A stretch of DNA of 8,839 bases from Bacteroidota bacterium (GCA_004322375.1 SCUC01000071.1:1-8839); one strand, 5' to 3'; positions 1 to 5,824 are shown, counted from the stretch's first letter. Numbers and translations: made by a program. Notes: generated by a model not told the origin, from the letters alone.

Positions 1-1
1 G

Positions 2-805
2 AATTTCACAGGCAGACAACACAACTGGCTGGTACAGGATGCAAGGCAACGGTATCTCTCGGCAAAACAGGAGGGACGGCTCTCCAACCATGAAGGATTT
101 TGGAGCTGGTATAATTGGTCTCCGCAGCACCGGGTAAATGAACGTATCTTCACCAACGGGGCAATTAACCAGATGACAACTGTCGCTTGTATGCTCTATG
201 AGGCAACGGGTGAAAAGCAGTTTCTTGATGATGCGTTATTGGTTTGGAACGGAGATAGAAAATTTCCGGGCGTCGAAAAAACGTTGTATAAAGGAAAAGG
301 AATCTGGGAAGGCAAGCCCGGACCCGCAGCGTTCGGGAAGCAAATTGCATGGAAAGGCGCGGAATACTGTGCAATCGGAGCAGCAATTTTTCGGGCAACG
401 AAAGTAGAAAAGTATAGAACAATTGTTGTGGAAACGGCAAAGCACATCATGAATCCGGCAAACGGATGGATTGACCCGCAAGATTTTTATCAGGTACACA
501 TGGATGGAAACGGCGCGTTTGTTAATTTCTTGTTAGATGCGTATGCTATTGCGCCTGATTCATTATCCGATTTGCTTCCGAAGCTCGAAAAAATGCTCGA
601 CCATGTCTGGACGAATAATCATGGCATGGCGCGGCTAACGCTCCACAGAGAAAGCGATCATGGTATCCGTAACGGGTGGAATCCAAACGGCGGGGAGGAC
701 GGCTACAATGTCGGTGAAGTGGGAACAGTTCACGCTCAAGGAGAAGCGGCAAGGGCGTTTGGGGTGTTTGCCTACTATAGGTCGAAGGTGGTAGGTGATA
801 GGTAG
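2..805 (+). CDS. Glycoside hydrolase, GH76-like alpha/alpha-barrel (5'-truncated)
   Basis: The frame is open from the left edge, so the N-terminus and any signal peptide lie outside the window; 267 residues are visible. The visible part looks like the later helical hairpins of an (alpha/alpha)6 barrel: an NGAINQMTTVACMLYEATG segment followed by FLDDALLVW, a WKGAEYCAIGAAIFRAT helix, then GNGAFVNFLLDAYAIAPD and a late GEVGTVHAQGEAARAFG helix. The pattern of Leu/Tyr-Glu-Ala-Thr-Gly helices ending in 'ATG..FLD.A...W' is typical of GH76 alpha-1,6-mannanases and related AGE-like barrels. If so, it would hydrolyse mannan-type polysaccharide outside the cytoplasm. The catalytic Asp pair expected in GH76 would lie mostly upstream and I cannot confirm it. 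The last eight residues (RSKVVGDR) and the TAG stop are encoded by a heptamer array, so the native C-terminus may have been replaced or extended. The family call is moderate; that it is a real partial gene is secure. Confidence 0.6.
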   Translation, partial: NFTGRQHNWLVQDARQRYLSAKQEGRLSNHEGFWSWYNWSPQHRVNERIFTNGAINQMTTVACMLYEATGEKQFLDDALLVWNGDRKFPGVEKTLYKGKGIWEGKPGPAAFGKQIAWKGAEYCAIGAAIFRATKVEKYRTIVVETAKHIMNPANGWIDPQDFYQVHMDGNGAFVNFLLDAYAIAPDSLSDLLPKLEKMLDHVWTNNHGMARLTLHRESDHGIRNGWNPNGGEDGYNVGEVGTVHAQGEAARAFGVFAYYRSKVVGDR

Positions 806-834
806 TAGGTTGACTATTGGCGATTGACAATTGG
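779..834. repeat. Heptamer quasi-repeat array (AGGTNNN then CNATTGR)
   Basis: Eight consecutive 7-bp units run in unbroken register. The first five are AGGTCGA, AGGTGGT, AGGTGAT, AGGTAGT and AGGTTGA (779-813). The next three are CTATTGG, CGATTGA and CAATTGG (814-834). The unit motif changes abruptly at 813/814 while the 7-bp phase is kept. The stop codon of the upstream glycoside hydrolase (803-805) is inside the fourth and fifth units. Heptanucleotide tandem repeats are known in other bacteria (for example the STRR sequences of filamentous cyanobacteria); whether these are related is unknown. Confidence 0.85.
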
Positions 835-919
835 AACTTTTGGTCAGTGCCTTAAAAGTTAAACGTTATGAGTGTTGCTCCAAAAATCCCATCGTTCGTT
901 TCTGCCAACGGCTTGTAGA

Positions 920-982
920 GCGTCCTCACAGAAACAACAAAACCAAATAGTATCCTTCACTCTGCGAGGACGCAGAGTGGAG
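920..982. repeat. Overlapping, mutually exclusive inverted repeats
   Basis: Bases 958-966 (CACTCTGCG) and 971-979 (CGCAGAGTG) form a perfect 9-bp stem with the 4-base loop AGGA, extendable to 12 bp (955-966 with 971-982) through one G-T wobble. The left part of that hairpin can instead pair with an upstream segment: 920-931 (GCGTCCTCACAG) and 962-973 (CTGCGAGGACGC) match at 11 of 12 positions. Both pairings use bases 962-966, so they exclude each other. There is no T-tract right after the hairpin, so it does not look like a standard terminator. It may be a REP-like palindromic element or a structured RNA. Confidence 0.5.
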
Positions 983-1094
983 CATGGGTTGTTTTTGGAA
1001 CCACCCATAAGAAAAATGATGAGTATGTCATTCCAGAATAAAGTAAACAATCAATGTACGTTTCTATCGTGTGAGCTCAAACACGTTCGAAGTT

Positions 1095-1122
1095 TTGTAT
1101 TCGTAAAAATATTCAATATATT
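1095..1122 (+). promoter_or_regulatory. Possible sigma70-type promoter for the cold-shock gene
   Basis: TTGTAT (1095-1100) lies 16 bp from TATATT (1117-1122) in an AT-rich stretch. The -10 matches consensus at 5 of 6 bases, but the -35 only at the TTG. It would start transcription near 1129 and give a leader of about 210 nt to the cold-shock start codon. AT-rich sequence yields such matches by chance, so this is weak. Confidence 0.2.
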
Positions 1123-1337
1123 AATATCAACAAATAACAGTACACCGTTATCAAACTGAGGTTTTGCCGTTGATGCGGCATTTACACACTTTTAGAACCT
1201 GCTGAAGTACCTGTCATTACACCTTTCATGGTTAGCGTCGGTCATCACGCAATTCCAATCTTACGATTGTACTAATTTTAGAAGCTCAGAACATCGGGGT
1301 ACATTTTCTACATTTATTTATTGAAAGGATTTGTTCC

Positions 1338-1535
1338 ATGGAAAAAGGAACAGTCAAATGGTTTAACGGCGTCAAAGGGTATGGTTTTATCAAGCGTCCC
1401 AATGGCGAAGATGTTTTCGTTCACTACCGGGCAATCTCCGGGCATTACAAGGCGCTCAATGAGGGCGATCAGGTAGAGTTCGAGGTTGAACGCGGTCCGA
1501 AAGGACTTCAGGCTGCAAACGTTCAGGTTCTATAG
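1338..1535 (+). CDS. CspA-family cold-shock protein
   Basis: This 65-residue protein is a complete cold-shock domain and little else, the usual size for the family. It opens with MEKGTVKWFN, then carries RNP1 as KGYGFI (residues 13-18) and RNP2 as VFVHY (26-30), with the aromatic residues that stack on nucleic-acid bases (W8, F9, Y15, F17, F27, H29, Y30). It ends in GPKGLQAANV, the normal final strand. Such proteins bind single-stranded RNA or DNA in the cytoplasm and act as RNA chaperones, in cold shock or constitutively. The ATG start is supported by GAAAGGA at 1323-1329, eight bases upstream. The gene is monocistronic: a 532-bp gap precedes it and a strong terminator begins about 18 bp after its stop. 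Whether it is cold-induced cannot be told from sequence; the long upstream region would allow leader-based control. Confidence 0.95.
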   Translation: MEKGTVKWFNGVKGYGFIKRPNGEDVFVHYRAISGHYKALNEGDQVEFEVERGPKGLQAANVQVL

Positions 1536-1552
1536 CTGAATTAATCGTTAAA

Positions 1553-1583
1553 AAAAAACCCCGTTGATGAGACGGGGTTTTTT
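1553..1583. terminator. Bidirectional rho-independent terminator
   Basis: The GC core CCCCG (1559-1563) pairs with CGGGG (1573-1577), with a further T-A and a T-G pair towards the loop (GATGA). An A-tract at 1550-1558 lies on one side and a TTTTTT run at 1578-1583 on the other, so the stem can extend to about 13 bp. Read on + it ends the cold-shock transcript. Read on - the A-tract becomes the U-tract and it can end the YceI-TPR transcript arriving from the right. Confidence 0.92.
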
Positions 1584-1592
1584 ATTTATTTT

Positions 1593-1634
1593 CAATTGCA
1601 AATGGTGAATGGTCAATTGCGAATTGTCAATGTG
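1593..1634. repeat. Heptamer quasi-repeat array (NAATKGY)
   Basis: Six 7-bp units run in register: CAATTGC, AAATGGT, GAATGGT, CAATTGC, GAATTGT, CAATGTG. The core AATTG/AATGG resembles the CNATTGR units at 814-834, so these may be one repeat family at two places in the window. It sits between the bidirectional terminator and the end of the YceI-TPR gene and has no coding potential of its own. Confidence 0.8.
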
Positions 1635-1638
1635 AAAA

Positions 1639-1666
1639 GCATGAAACCTGAAGCCTGAAACTTGAA
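1639..1666. repeat. Heptamer quasi-repeat array (RCNTGAA)
   Basis: Four 7-bp units follow in register: GCATGAA, ACCTGAA, GCCTGAA, ACTTGAA. The array begins four bases after the NAATKGY array, with an unrelated motif but the same unit length. Translated in any frame it gives only a low-complexity Phe/Ser/Gly/Val or Lys/Pro/Glu pattern. Confidence 0.8.
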
Positions 1667-1680
1667 ACTTTTCATATAGA

Positions 1681-1745
1681 GTGTGGGGATTCTTCTCAAC
1701 GAGCCATAGGCAATTCGCTGCGCTCCGTTCAGAATCACAATGTGG
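1681..1745. repeat. Degenerate palindromic intergenic element
   Basis: GATTCT (1688-1693) and AGAATC (1731-1736) form the outer arms, with AACG (1698-1701) and CGTT (1726-1729) as inner arms, followed by a CACA-A-TGTG palindrome (1736-1744). On the minus strand the segment reads ATTCTGAACGGAGCGCAGCG, then about 20 unrelated bases, then GAAGAATC. It resembles a dispersed element I recall from Bacteroidota-type genomes (core like ATTCTGAGCGAAGCGAAGAATC), here with an interruption. The match is from memory, not a search. Confidence 0.45.
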
Positions 1746-1750
1746 GTGAA

Positions 1751-2704
1751 CTATTCCACCCATCTAAGCATTTCCATTGCAGAGGCATTCAGCTTGTCAA
1801 TTTCGAGCGCTTTTTTGTATTGCTCGCGAGCCGGCTCTTTCTGACCATCTTTTTGATACGCATATCCCAAAAGGAAATATTGGACTGCTTCATTCGGAAA
1901 TACTTCAAGATTGAGCTTTGCGATTTCTATCGCTTCTTTGGCTTTTCCCCTATCTGCTAAATATTTTGAAAGCGTATTAAGCTGATTGGCTCCGAAATCA
2001 TACGTAGTATCCTGCGCGGCTTTTAGAGTTTTATATTGTTCGATTGCATCCTTGAGGCTTGTTGCATTCATAGTCTCGTTCATTGCAGTTCCGATATTTT
2101 TCTTGCCGCCGAATCCCATCATGCGCAATGTATCGGATCCCTGTTTTACGGTGAGGGCGGTAAGATTAATATGAACCTCATCGTCAACCGTCATTGTGGA
2201 GCCTTTCACGTTATATTCAGAACGTAAGAGCGAGGCTTGTGATTCGAACCCGACCCGAACATTGCCGCGAGGGTCAATGATTGTGCCTAAGTGCTTAAAC
2301 GGAAGAATAATTTCTTTGGTAACGCCCCGCATGGTGAATGAACCTGTTGCGATGTAACCATCGCCCTGCCGCTCTATCTTCTTGCTTTGAAATGTAATGG
2401 TAGAGTTATTTTCAACATCGAAAAAACTATCGCCGCGCAAATCCTCATCGCGTCCTTCGTTCGCCGTGTTGATGCTTTTCGCATCAATAATTACCGTGAA
2501 CGACGTTTTTGCAATATCGGTGGTGTCAATGAGAAACGCTCCCTGGACAACGTTGAACCTGCCTTCCACACCGACAATTTTCATGTATTTAATATTAAAG
2601 CCGACAAGCGAGTGAGAAGCGTCGAGACGAAACAACTGTGGTTCGCCCGCGAAGGAAAGAGAGAGGATAATAAGAGAAAGAGTGATTAAAAGAACTGCGC
2701 GCAT
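1751..2704 (-). CDS. Exported YceI-domain protein with C-terminal TPRs
   Basis: The 317-residue protein begins MRAVLLITLSLIILSLSFAG, a clear signal peptide with likely cleavage near residue 19, so it acts in the periplasm or on the envelope. Residues about 24-188 form a YceI domain, a lipocalin-like barrel that binds polyisoprenoid lipids in characterised members. The signs are the opening FRLDASHSLVGF, the RDEDLRGDSFFD block (85-96), the GSFTMRGVTKEI strand and the VDDEVHINL end. Residues about 244-312 read as two TPRs (LADRGKAKEAIEIAKLNLEV and YFLLGYAYQKDGQKEPAREQ). TPRs are not usual on YceI proteins, which are typically about 190 residues. I chose this start because the signal peptide begins here, AAGGAA lies just upstream, and a good promoter overlaps the 84 bases of extra open frame. 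The gene is divergent from fbaB with a 146-bp gap. Ligand and partner are unknown. Confidence 0.88.
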   Translation of the reverse strand: MRAVLLITLSLIILSLSFAGEPQLFRLDASHSLVGFNIKYMKIVGVEGRFNVVQGAFLIDTTDIAKTSFTVIIDAKSINTANEGRDEDLRGDSFFDVENNSTITFQSKKIERQGDGYIATGSFTMRGVTKEIILPFKHLGTIIDPRGNVRVGFESQASLLRSEYNVKGSTMTVDDEVHINLTALTVKQGSDTLRMMGFGGKKNIGTAMNETMNATSLKDAIEQYKTLKAAQDTTYDFGANQLNTLSKYLADRGKAKEAIEIAKLNLEVFPNEAVQYFLLGYAYQKDGQKEPAREQYKKALEIDKLNASAMEMLRWVE

Positions 2705-2740
2705 TATGTTTCCTTGATTTAGTGGATATAAAAGTTTATC

Positions 2741-2769
2741 AATGTATGGAATATCTTCCAAATTTTCAA
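2741..2769 (-). promoter_or_regulatory. Sigma70-type promoter for the YceI-TPR gene
   Basis: On the minus strand TTGAAA (2764-2769) is separated by exactly 17 bp from TACATT (2741-2746), matching consensus at 5 of 6 and 4 of 6 positions. Transcription would begin near 2734, giving a leader of about 30 nt to the chosen ATG. This supports the start at 2704 over an upstream in-frame ATG at 2788. Phylum-specific promoter variants could change the assignment. Confidence 0.45.
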
Positions 2770-2850
2770 TTTTTCCCGTATCGTTCATTTTTTGTATATT
2801 TAGCCTGATAAATTACATTGAAACCGACTTAATAATCTGAAAGTAGTATA

Positions 2851-3906
2851 ATGAATATCACTCAAATCGAAGAACTTTTAGGCGCAGATAAAGCCTTACT
2901 CACTCATACTTCCAAAGGGATACCAAAAGAATCCCTCCATTTACCCGGACCAAACTGGCTTGATAACAGCTACCAGCTCTCCGACCGCCCGACGCCGGTA
3001 CTAAAAAGCCTCGGCTGGCTCATTCACCAGGGGCGGCTTGCCCATACCGGATATGTTTCGATACTTCCTGTTGACCAGGGAATTGAACACTCGGCAGGAG
3101 CGTCGTTTGCTCCTAACCCTATGTATTTTGATCCGGAAAACATTGTGAAGCTGGCAATCGAAGGAGGCTGCAATGCAGTTGCCTCAACGTTGGGTGTGCT
3201 TGGCGCAGTTGCGCGGAAATATTCCCATAAAATTCCGTTCATTCTCAAGTTCAATCATAACGAGTTTTTATCTTACCCGAACACCTACGACCAAATTATT
3301 TTCGGACGCGTGAAGCAGGCGTTTGATATGGGCGCGGTTGGAGTCGGGGCTACAATTTATTTCGGCTCGCCCGAATCGAAGCGGCAAATTCAGGAAGTTG
3401 GTATGATGTTCCAGCAGGCGCACGAGCTCGGCATGGCGACGATTCTCTGGTGCTACTTGCGTAACCCTGCATTCAAAACTGCTGAGAAAGATTATCATGT
3501 CTCCGCCGATTTAACGGGACAGGGGAACCATCTCGGCGTAACGCTCGAAGCGGACATCATCAAGCAGAAGCTGCCGGAAAACAATGGCGGGTATGAAGCG
3601 TTAAAATTTGGCAAAACGCACAAGAAAGTTTATTCCGATTTGACGAGCGAAAATCCGATTGACCTTTGCCGCTATCAGGTTGCCAATTGCTACATGGGCC
3701 GCGCAGGCTTGATTAATTCCGGCGGCGAATCCAAAGGTGCATCCGATTTAGCGGAAGCTGTTCGCACTGCCGTTATCAACAAACGCGCAGGCGGCATGGG
3801 ATTGATTTCCGGACGCAAGGCATTCCAGAAACCGCTTGCTGAAGGAATTAAAATTTTGAATGCAATTCAAGATGTGTATTTGTGCAAGGAAGTAACGGTG
3901 GCGTAA
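2851..3906 (+). CDS. fbaB: Class I fructose-bisphosphate aldolase (FbaB/DhnA type)
   Basis: This 351-residue protein aligns along its whole length with E. coli FbaB (350 residues) as I remember it, with nearly identical blocks: GYVSILPVDQGIEHSAGASF (68-87), LSYPNTYDQ (140-148), MGAVGVGATIYFGS (160-173), DYHVSADLTGQ (214-224), KQKLPENNGGY (238-248), TSENPIDL (265-272), NCYMGRAGLINSGG (279-292) and VINKRAGGMGLI (308-319). It is a cytoplasmic enzyme that reversibly cleaves fructose-1,6-bisphosphate to glyceraldehyde-3-phosphate and dihydroxyacetone phosphate through a Schiff base. The lysine of the DIIKQK motif, probably K238, is the expected Schiff-base residue. The enzyme serves glycolysis or gluconeogenesis. 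The ATG start follows a weak GAAAG (2839-2843), and the N-terminus has the family length. It is divergent from the YceI-TPR gene and likely monocistronic, since a hairpin and a toxin-antitoxin pair follow. No abnormal residues were noted. Confidence 0.97.
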   Translation: MNITQIEELLGADKALLTHTSKGIPKESLHLPGPNWLDNSYQLSDRPTPVLKSLGWLIHQGRLAHTGYVSILPVDQGIEHSAGASFAPNPMYFDPENIVKLAIEGGCNAVASTLGVLGAVARKYSHKIPFILKFNHNEFLSYPNTYDQIIFGRVKQAFDMGAVGVGATIYFGSPESKRQIQEVGMMFQQAHELGMATILWCYLRNPAFKTAEKDYHVSADLTGQGNHLGVTLEADIIKQKLPENNGGYEALKFGKTHKKVYSDLTSENPIDLCRYQVANCYMGRAGLINSGGESKGASDLAEAVRTAVINKRAGGMGLISGRKAFQKPLAEGIKILNAIQDVYLCKEVTVA

Positions 3907-3982
3907 GTATTTAGTAACAGACGCAACGCAACTGCTAAACCTTATTTATAGGTAACTTCAGTCAGTAAAAACTCTCTCAATG

Positions 3983-4010
3983 CGCAGTCGGGTCTTATGA
4001 CCTGACTGCG
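3983..4010. repeat. Strong 12-bp hairpin between fbaB and the vapBC pair
   Basis: CGCAGTCGGGTC (3983-3994) pairs with GACCTGACTGCG (3999-4010) around a TTAT loop, with all 12 positions paired, one as a G-T wobble. It begins 77 bp after the fbaB stop. No T-run follows (next bases TGTCGGGGCG), so it is not a standard rho-independent terminator. It could be a factor-assisted terminator, an mRNA-stabilising 3' structure, a dispersed palindromic repeat, or an operator for the toxin-antitoxin genes 30 bp downstream. Confidence 0.65.
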
Positions 4011-4039
4011 TGTCGGGGCGAAAGTCTTGACACACACTA

Positions 4040-4252
4040 ATGAATATGAATACTCATTCTTTAATATCAAAAATTGAATCTCTTCCGCTTCATTTACAAG
4101 ATGAAGTTCTGGACTTTGTTAATTTTTTACACACAAAAGAAAACCAGAAACCCAAGAGAAAGAAACGGCAATTTGGAAGCGGGAAGGGTACCTTTGTCAT
4201 GGCAGATGATTTCGATGCTCCATTGGATGATTTTAAAGAATATATGCAATGA
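4040..4252 (+). CDS. DUF2281/VapB-like antitoxin
   Basis: This 70-residue protein has a short N-terminal helical part (ISKIESLPLHLQDEVLDFVN, residues 9-28), a basic linker (KPKRKKRQ, 37-44) and an acidic tail with MADDFDAPLDDFKEYM (54-69). That arrangement, 'LP..LQ.EVLDFV.FL' followed by 'FGS.KG...M.DDFD.PL.DF..YM', is the DUF2281 antitoxin pattern. The tail is expected to wrap around and inhibit the PIN toxin encoded next, while the N-terminal part dimerises and may bind the operator. The stop overlaps the toxin start (ATGA), so the two are translationally coupled. The start may be M1 or M3 (4046); neither has an obvious ribosome-binding site. Autoregulation is normal for such modules, and the hairpin at 3983-4010 is a candidate operator. 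Confidence 0.85.
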   Translation: MNMNTHSLISKIESLPLHLQDEVLDFVNFLHTKENQKPKRKKRQFGSGKGTFVMADDFDAPLDDFKEYMQ

Positions 4253-4632
4253 AGTATTTACTTGATACTCATAGCTTAATATGGTTTATTGAAGGAGATT
4301 CGCGATCAGGTACCTCAGCGAAAGAGGCAATTGAAAATGCTGATAATGATATTTACTTGAGCATTGGAAGCCCTTGGGAAATCTCAATAAAAAATTCGTT
4401 GGGCAAATTGTCAATAAAACGACCTTATGAAAATATTATTGAGCAGATTGACCGGAACGAGATGGAAATTCTTCCTATTACATTTTACCACACAGTAATC
4501 ATAAACAAACTTCCTTTTCATCACAAAGATCCATTCGACCGGCTGATTGCCGCTCAAGCAATTGCGGAGAGTCTTACAGTAATAGGTAAAGATGAAGGAC
4601 TTGACCTTTACGGAGTTAAGAGATTGTGGTGA
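4249..4632 (+). CDS. vapC: VapC-family PIN-domain ribonuclease toxin
   Basis: The 127-residue protein is a single PIN domain of normal toxin length. It starts MKYLLDTHSLIWF, giving the first metal-binding acid D6. The second is E44 in the SPWEISIK segment. HHKDPFDRLIAAQA (91-104) supplies D94 and/or D97, and GKDEGLD (113-119) supplies D115. It ends YGVKRLW, as relatives of this subgroup do. PIN toxins are Mg2+-dependent endoribonucleases that cut RNA (tRNA or rRNA in studied cases); the target here is unknown. All acidic positions are present, so the toxin is predicted active and to need the antitoxin encoded just upstream, with which it overlaps by four bases. The segment SIGSPWEI has Pro where relatives usually have Leu or another hydrophobic residue before WE, a small deviation near the active site. 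The methyltransferase gene follows within about 10 bp. Confidence 0.92.
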   Translation: MKYLLDTHSLIWFIEGDSRSGTSAKEAIENADNDIYLSIGSPWEISIKNSLGKLSIKRPYENIIEQIDRNEMEILPITFYHTVIINKLPFHHKDPFDRLIAAQAIAESLTVIGKDEGLDLYGVKRLW

Positions 4633-4642
4633 TTTTTCAGTT

Positions 4643-5815
4643 GTGAATAAAACCGTATTCCTCAAAAAAAATGAAGACCACCGCATTCGCTCTGGTCATC
4701 TCTGGGCGTTCAGCAACGAAATTGCTAAGGTTGAAGGCGAACCTGCCTCAGGCGATATCGTTGGTTTGAAGAACCATGCAGGGCAATTTCTCGGCATCGG
4801 TTTTTACAACCCGCATTCTCTCATCGCTGTTCGACTGCTTTCCCGTCAAGAAGAAGAAATCAACTCCGAGTTTTTTCGGAAGCGAATTCTCTCGGCGCTT
4901 GAGCTAAGAAAAAAAATATATCCCGATGAAACAACCTACCGCCTTGTCAATGGCGAAGCTGATTTCCTTCCCGGGTTGATTATTGACAAATATAACGACT
5001 ATGTTACAGTTCAAACCTTCTCCGCAGGGATGGACCAGCGATTGCAAACAATTTGTGATGTGTTAGATGCTATCATTCAGCCAAGAGGTATCGTTGAACG
5101 AAATGAAGCGATTGTCAGGACGTATGAAGGGCTTCCGCAGCAGTCGGGCGTTATTCGGGGCGTAGTTGAACCGACAATTATTTCGGAATATGGCATTCGC
5201 TATTCTGTTGATTTAATTGAGGGACAGAAAACGGCATTTTTTTTAGACCAGCGGGAAAACAGGAGAACATTTCAAAAATACGCGAGAGGCGCTACCGTAC
5301 TGGATTGTTTTTGTAACGATGGGGGGTTCGCACTTCATGCCGCGAAAGCAGGCGCGTTAGAAGTGACCGGAGTTGACGTTTCTTCAACCGCCATCGAACG
5401 CGCGAAAGCAAATGCTGCGCTGAACGAGATAGATCTCAAGGTTCAATTCGTCATCTCTGAAGCGTTTGAGTATCTTGAGGCGATGAAGGAACAGAAAAAA
5501 ACATTCGACGTCATCAATCTTGATCCTCCTTCATTTACTAAAAGCAAAAAAATGGTACGGAGAGCAAAACATGCCTATGCAAAGCTACACCGCGCAGCGT
5601 TTGAGCTTCTTACGCCCGGTGGGATTCTGGCAACAGCCTCCTGCGCGCATCATATTTTCGACGATGTGTTTTTGGAGATTATTTCTTCATCTGCTCAAGA
5701 ACTGGGGAGAACAATCAGTCTTCTCGAATGGCATGGCGCGTCTCCCGATCACCCCGTGCTGCCTGCCATGCCGGAAACGAAATATCTCAAATTCGGTGTT
5801 TTTAAGGTGGAGTGA
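4643..5815 (+). CDS. rlmI: RlmI-like SAM-dependent rRNA (cytosine-C5) methyltransferase
   Basis: With the GTG start used here the protein has 390 residues, normal for the RlmI/YwbD group. It opens with a PUA RNA-binding domain (NKTVFLKKNEDHRIRSGHLW, about 1-70), then a linker domain with LVNGEADFLPGLIIDKY and GQKTAFFLDQRENRR (194-208). A Rossmann methyltransferase domain follows: motif I LDCFCNDGGF (220-229), GVDVS (243-247), motif IV DPPSF (294-298) and TASCAHH, whose Cys334 is the likely catalytic nucleophile. The E. coli member makes m5C1962 in 23S rRNA; that exact target is inferred. An in-frame ATG at 4592 would add 17 residues but lies within vapC, and homologs begin close to KTVFLKK. 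I therefore prefer GTG, 10 bp after the vapC stop, though its ribosome-binding site is weak and the ATG has AGG nearby. It is probably co-transcribed with vapBC or has its own undetected promoter. Confidence 0.88.
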   Translation: MNKTVFLKKNEDHRIRSGHLWAFSNEIAKVEGEPASGDIVGLKNHAGQFLGIGFYNPHSLIAVRLLSRQEEEINSEFFRKRILSALELRKKIYPDETTYRLVNGEADFLPGLIIDKYNDYVTVQTFSAGMDQRLQTICDVLDAIIQPRGIVERNEAIVRTYEGLPQQSGVIRGVVEPTIISEYGIRYSVDLIEGQKTAFFLDQRENRRTFQKYARGATVLDCFCNDGGFALHAAKAGALEVTGVDVSSTAIERAKANAALNEIDLKVQFVISEAFEYLEAMKEQKKTFDVINLDPPSFTKSKKMVRRAKHAYAKLHRAAFELLTPGGILATASCAHHIFDDVFLEIISSSAQELGRTISLLEWHGASPDHPVLPAMPETKYLKFGVFKVE

Positions 5816-5824
5816 GCGTTGTTA

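Larger units (their letters stand above)
839..1337. other. Long intergenic region upstream of the cold-shock gene
   Basis: No convincing gene is seen in these roughly 500 bases. The short open frames lack a ribosome-binding site and any recognisable protein pattern. The region holds a pair of competing hairpins (920-982), a small stem TGCCG/CGGCA (1165-1169 with 1176-1180), an AT-rich tract at about 1096-1136 that could contain a promoter, and a perfect 5-bp stem CAATC/GATTG with a TTAC loop (1256-1269). The last 200 bases may be the leader of the cold-shock mRNA, since long structured 5' leaders are known for CspA-type genes. That is inference. Confidence 0.5.

Noticed and set aside
872..1159. 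Open frame of about 95 codons in the 839-1337 gap (also an opposing frame at 859-1050).
   Set aside because: No ribosome-binding site, no recognisable protein pattern, and it spans the competing hairpins. It reads as a chance frame through an intergenic palindromic element.
1165..1186. TGCCG/CGGCA hairpin as a rho-independent terminator for the glycoside hydrolase.
   Set aside because: The stem has only five base pairs, followed by TTTACAC rather than a T-run, and lies 360 bp past the stop codon.
1548..1763. Minus-strand frame through the heptamer arrays.
   Set aside because: Its translation comes mainly from tandem repeats, the palindromic element and the terminator; such proteins are typical spurious predictions.
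2705..2788. Upstream in-frame ATG (2788) as the start of the YceI-TPR gene.
   Set aside because: It would put 28 polar residues before the signal peptide, and the best promoter lies inside that stretch; ATG 2704 has its own AAGGAA.
4027..4054. Perfect -35 TTGACA (4027-4032) with AATACT 16 bp downstream as a vapB promoter.
   Set aside because: Transcription would begin near 4061, after both possible antitoxin start codons (4040, 4046), so it cannot drive the complete gene.
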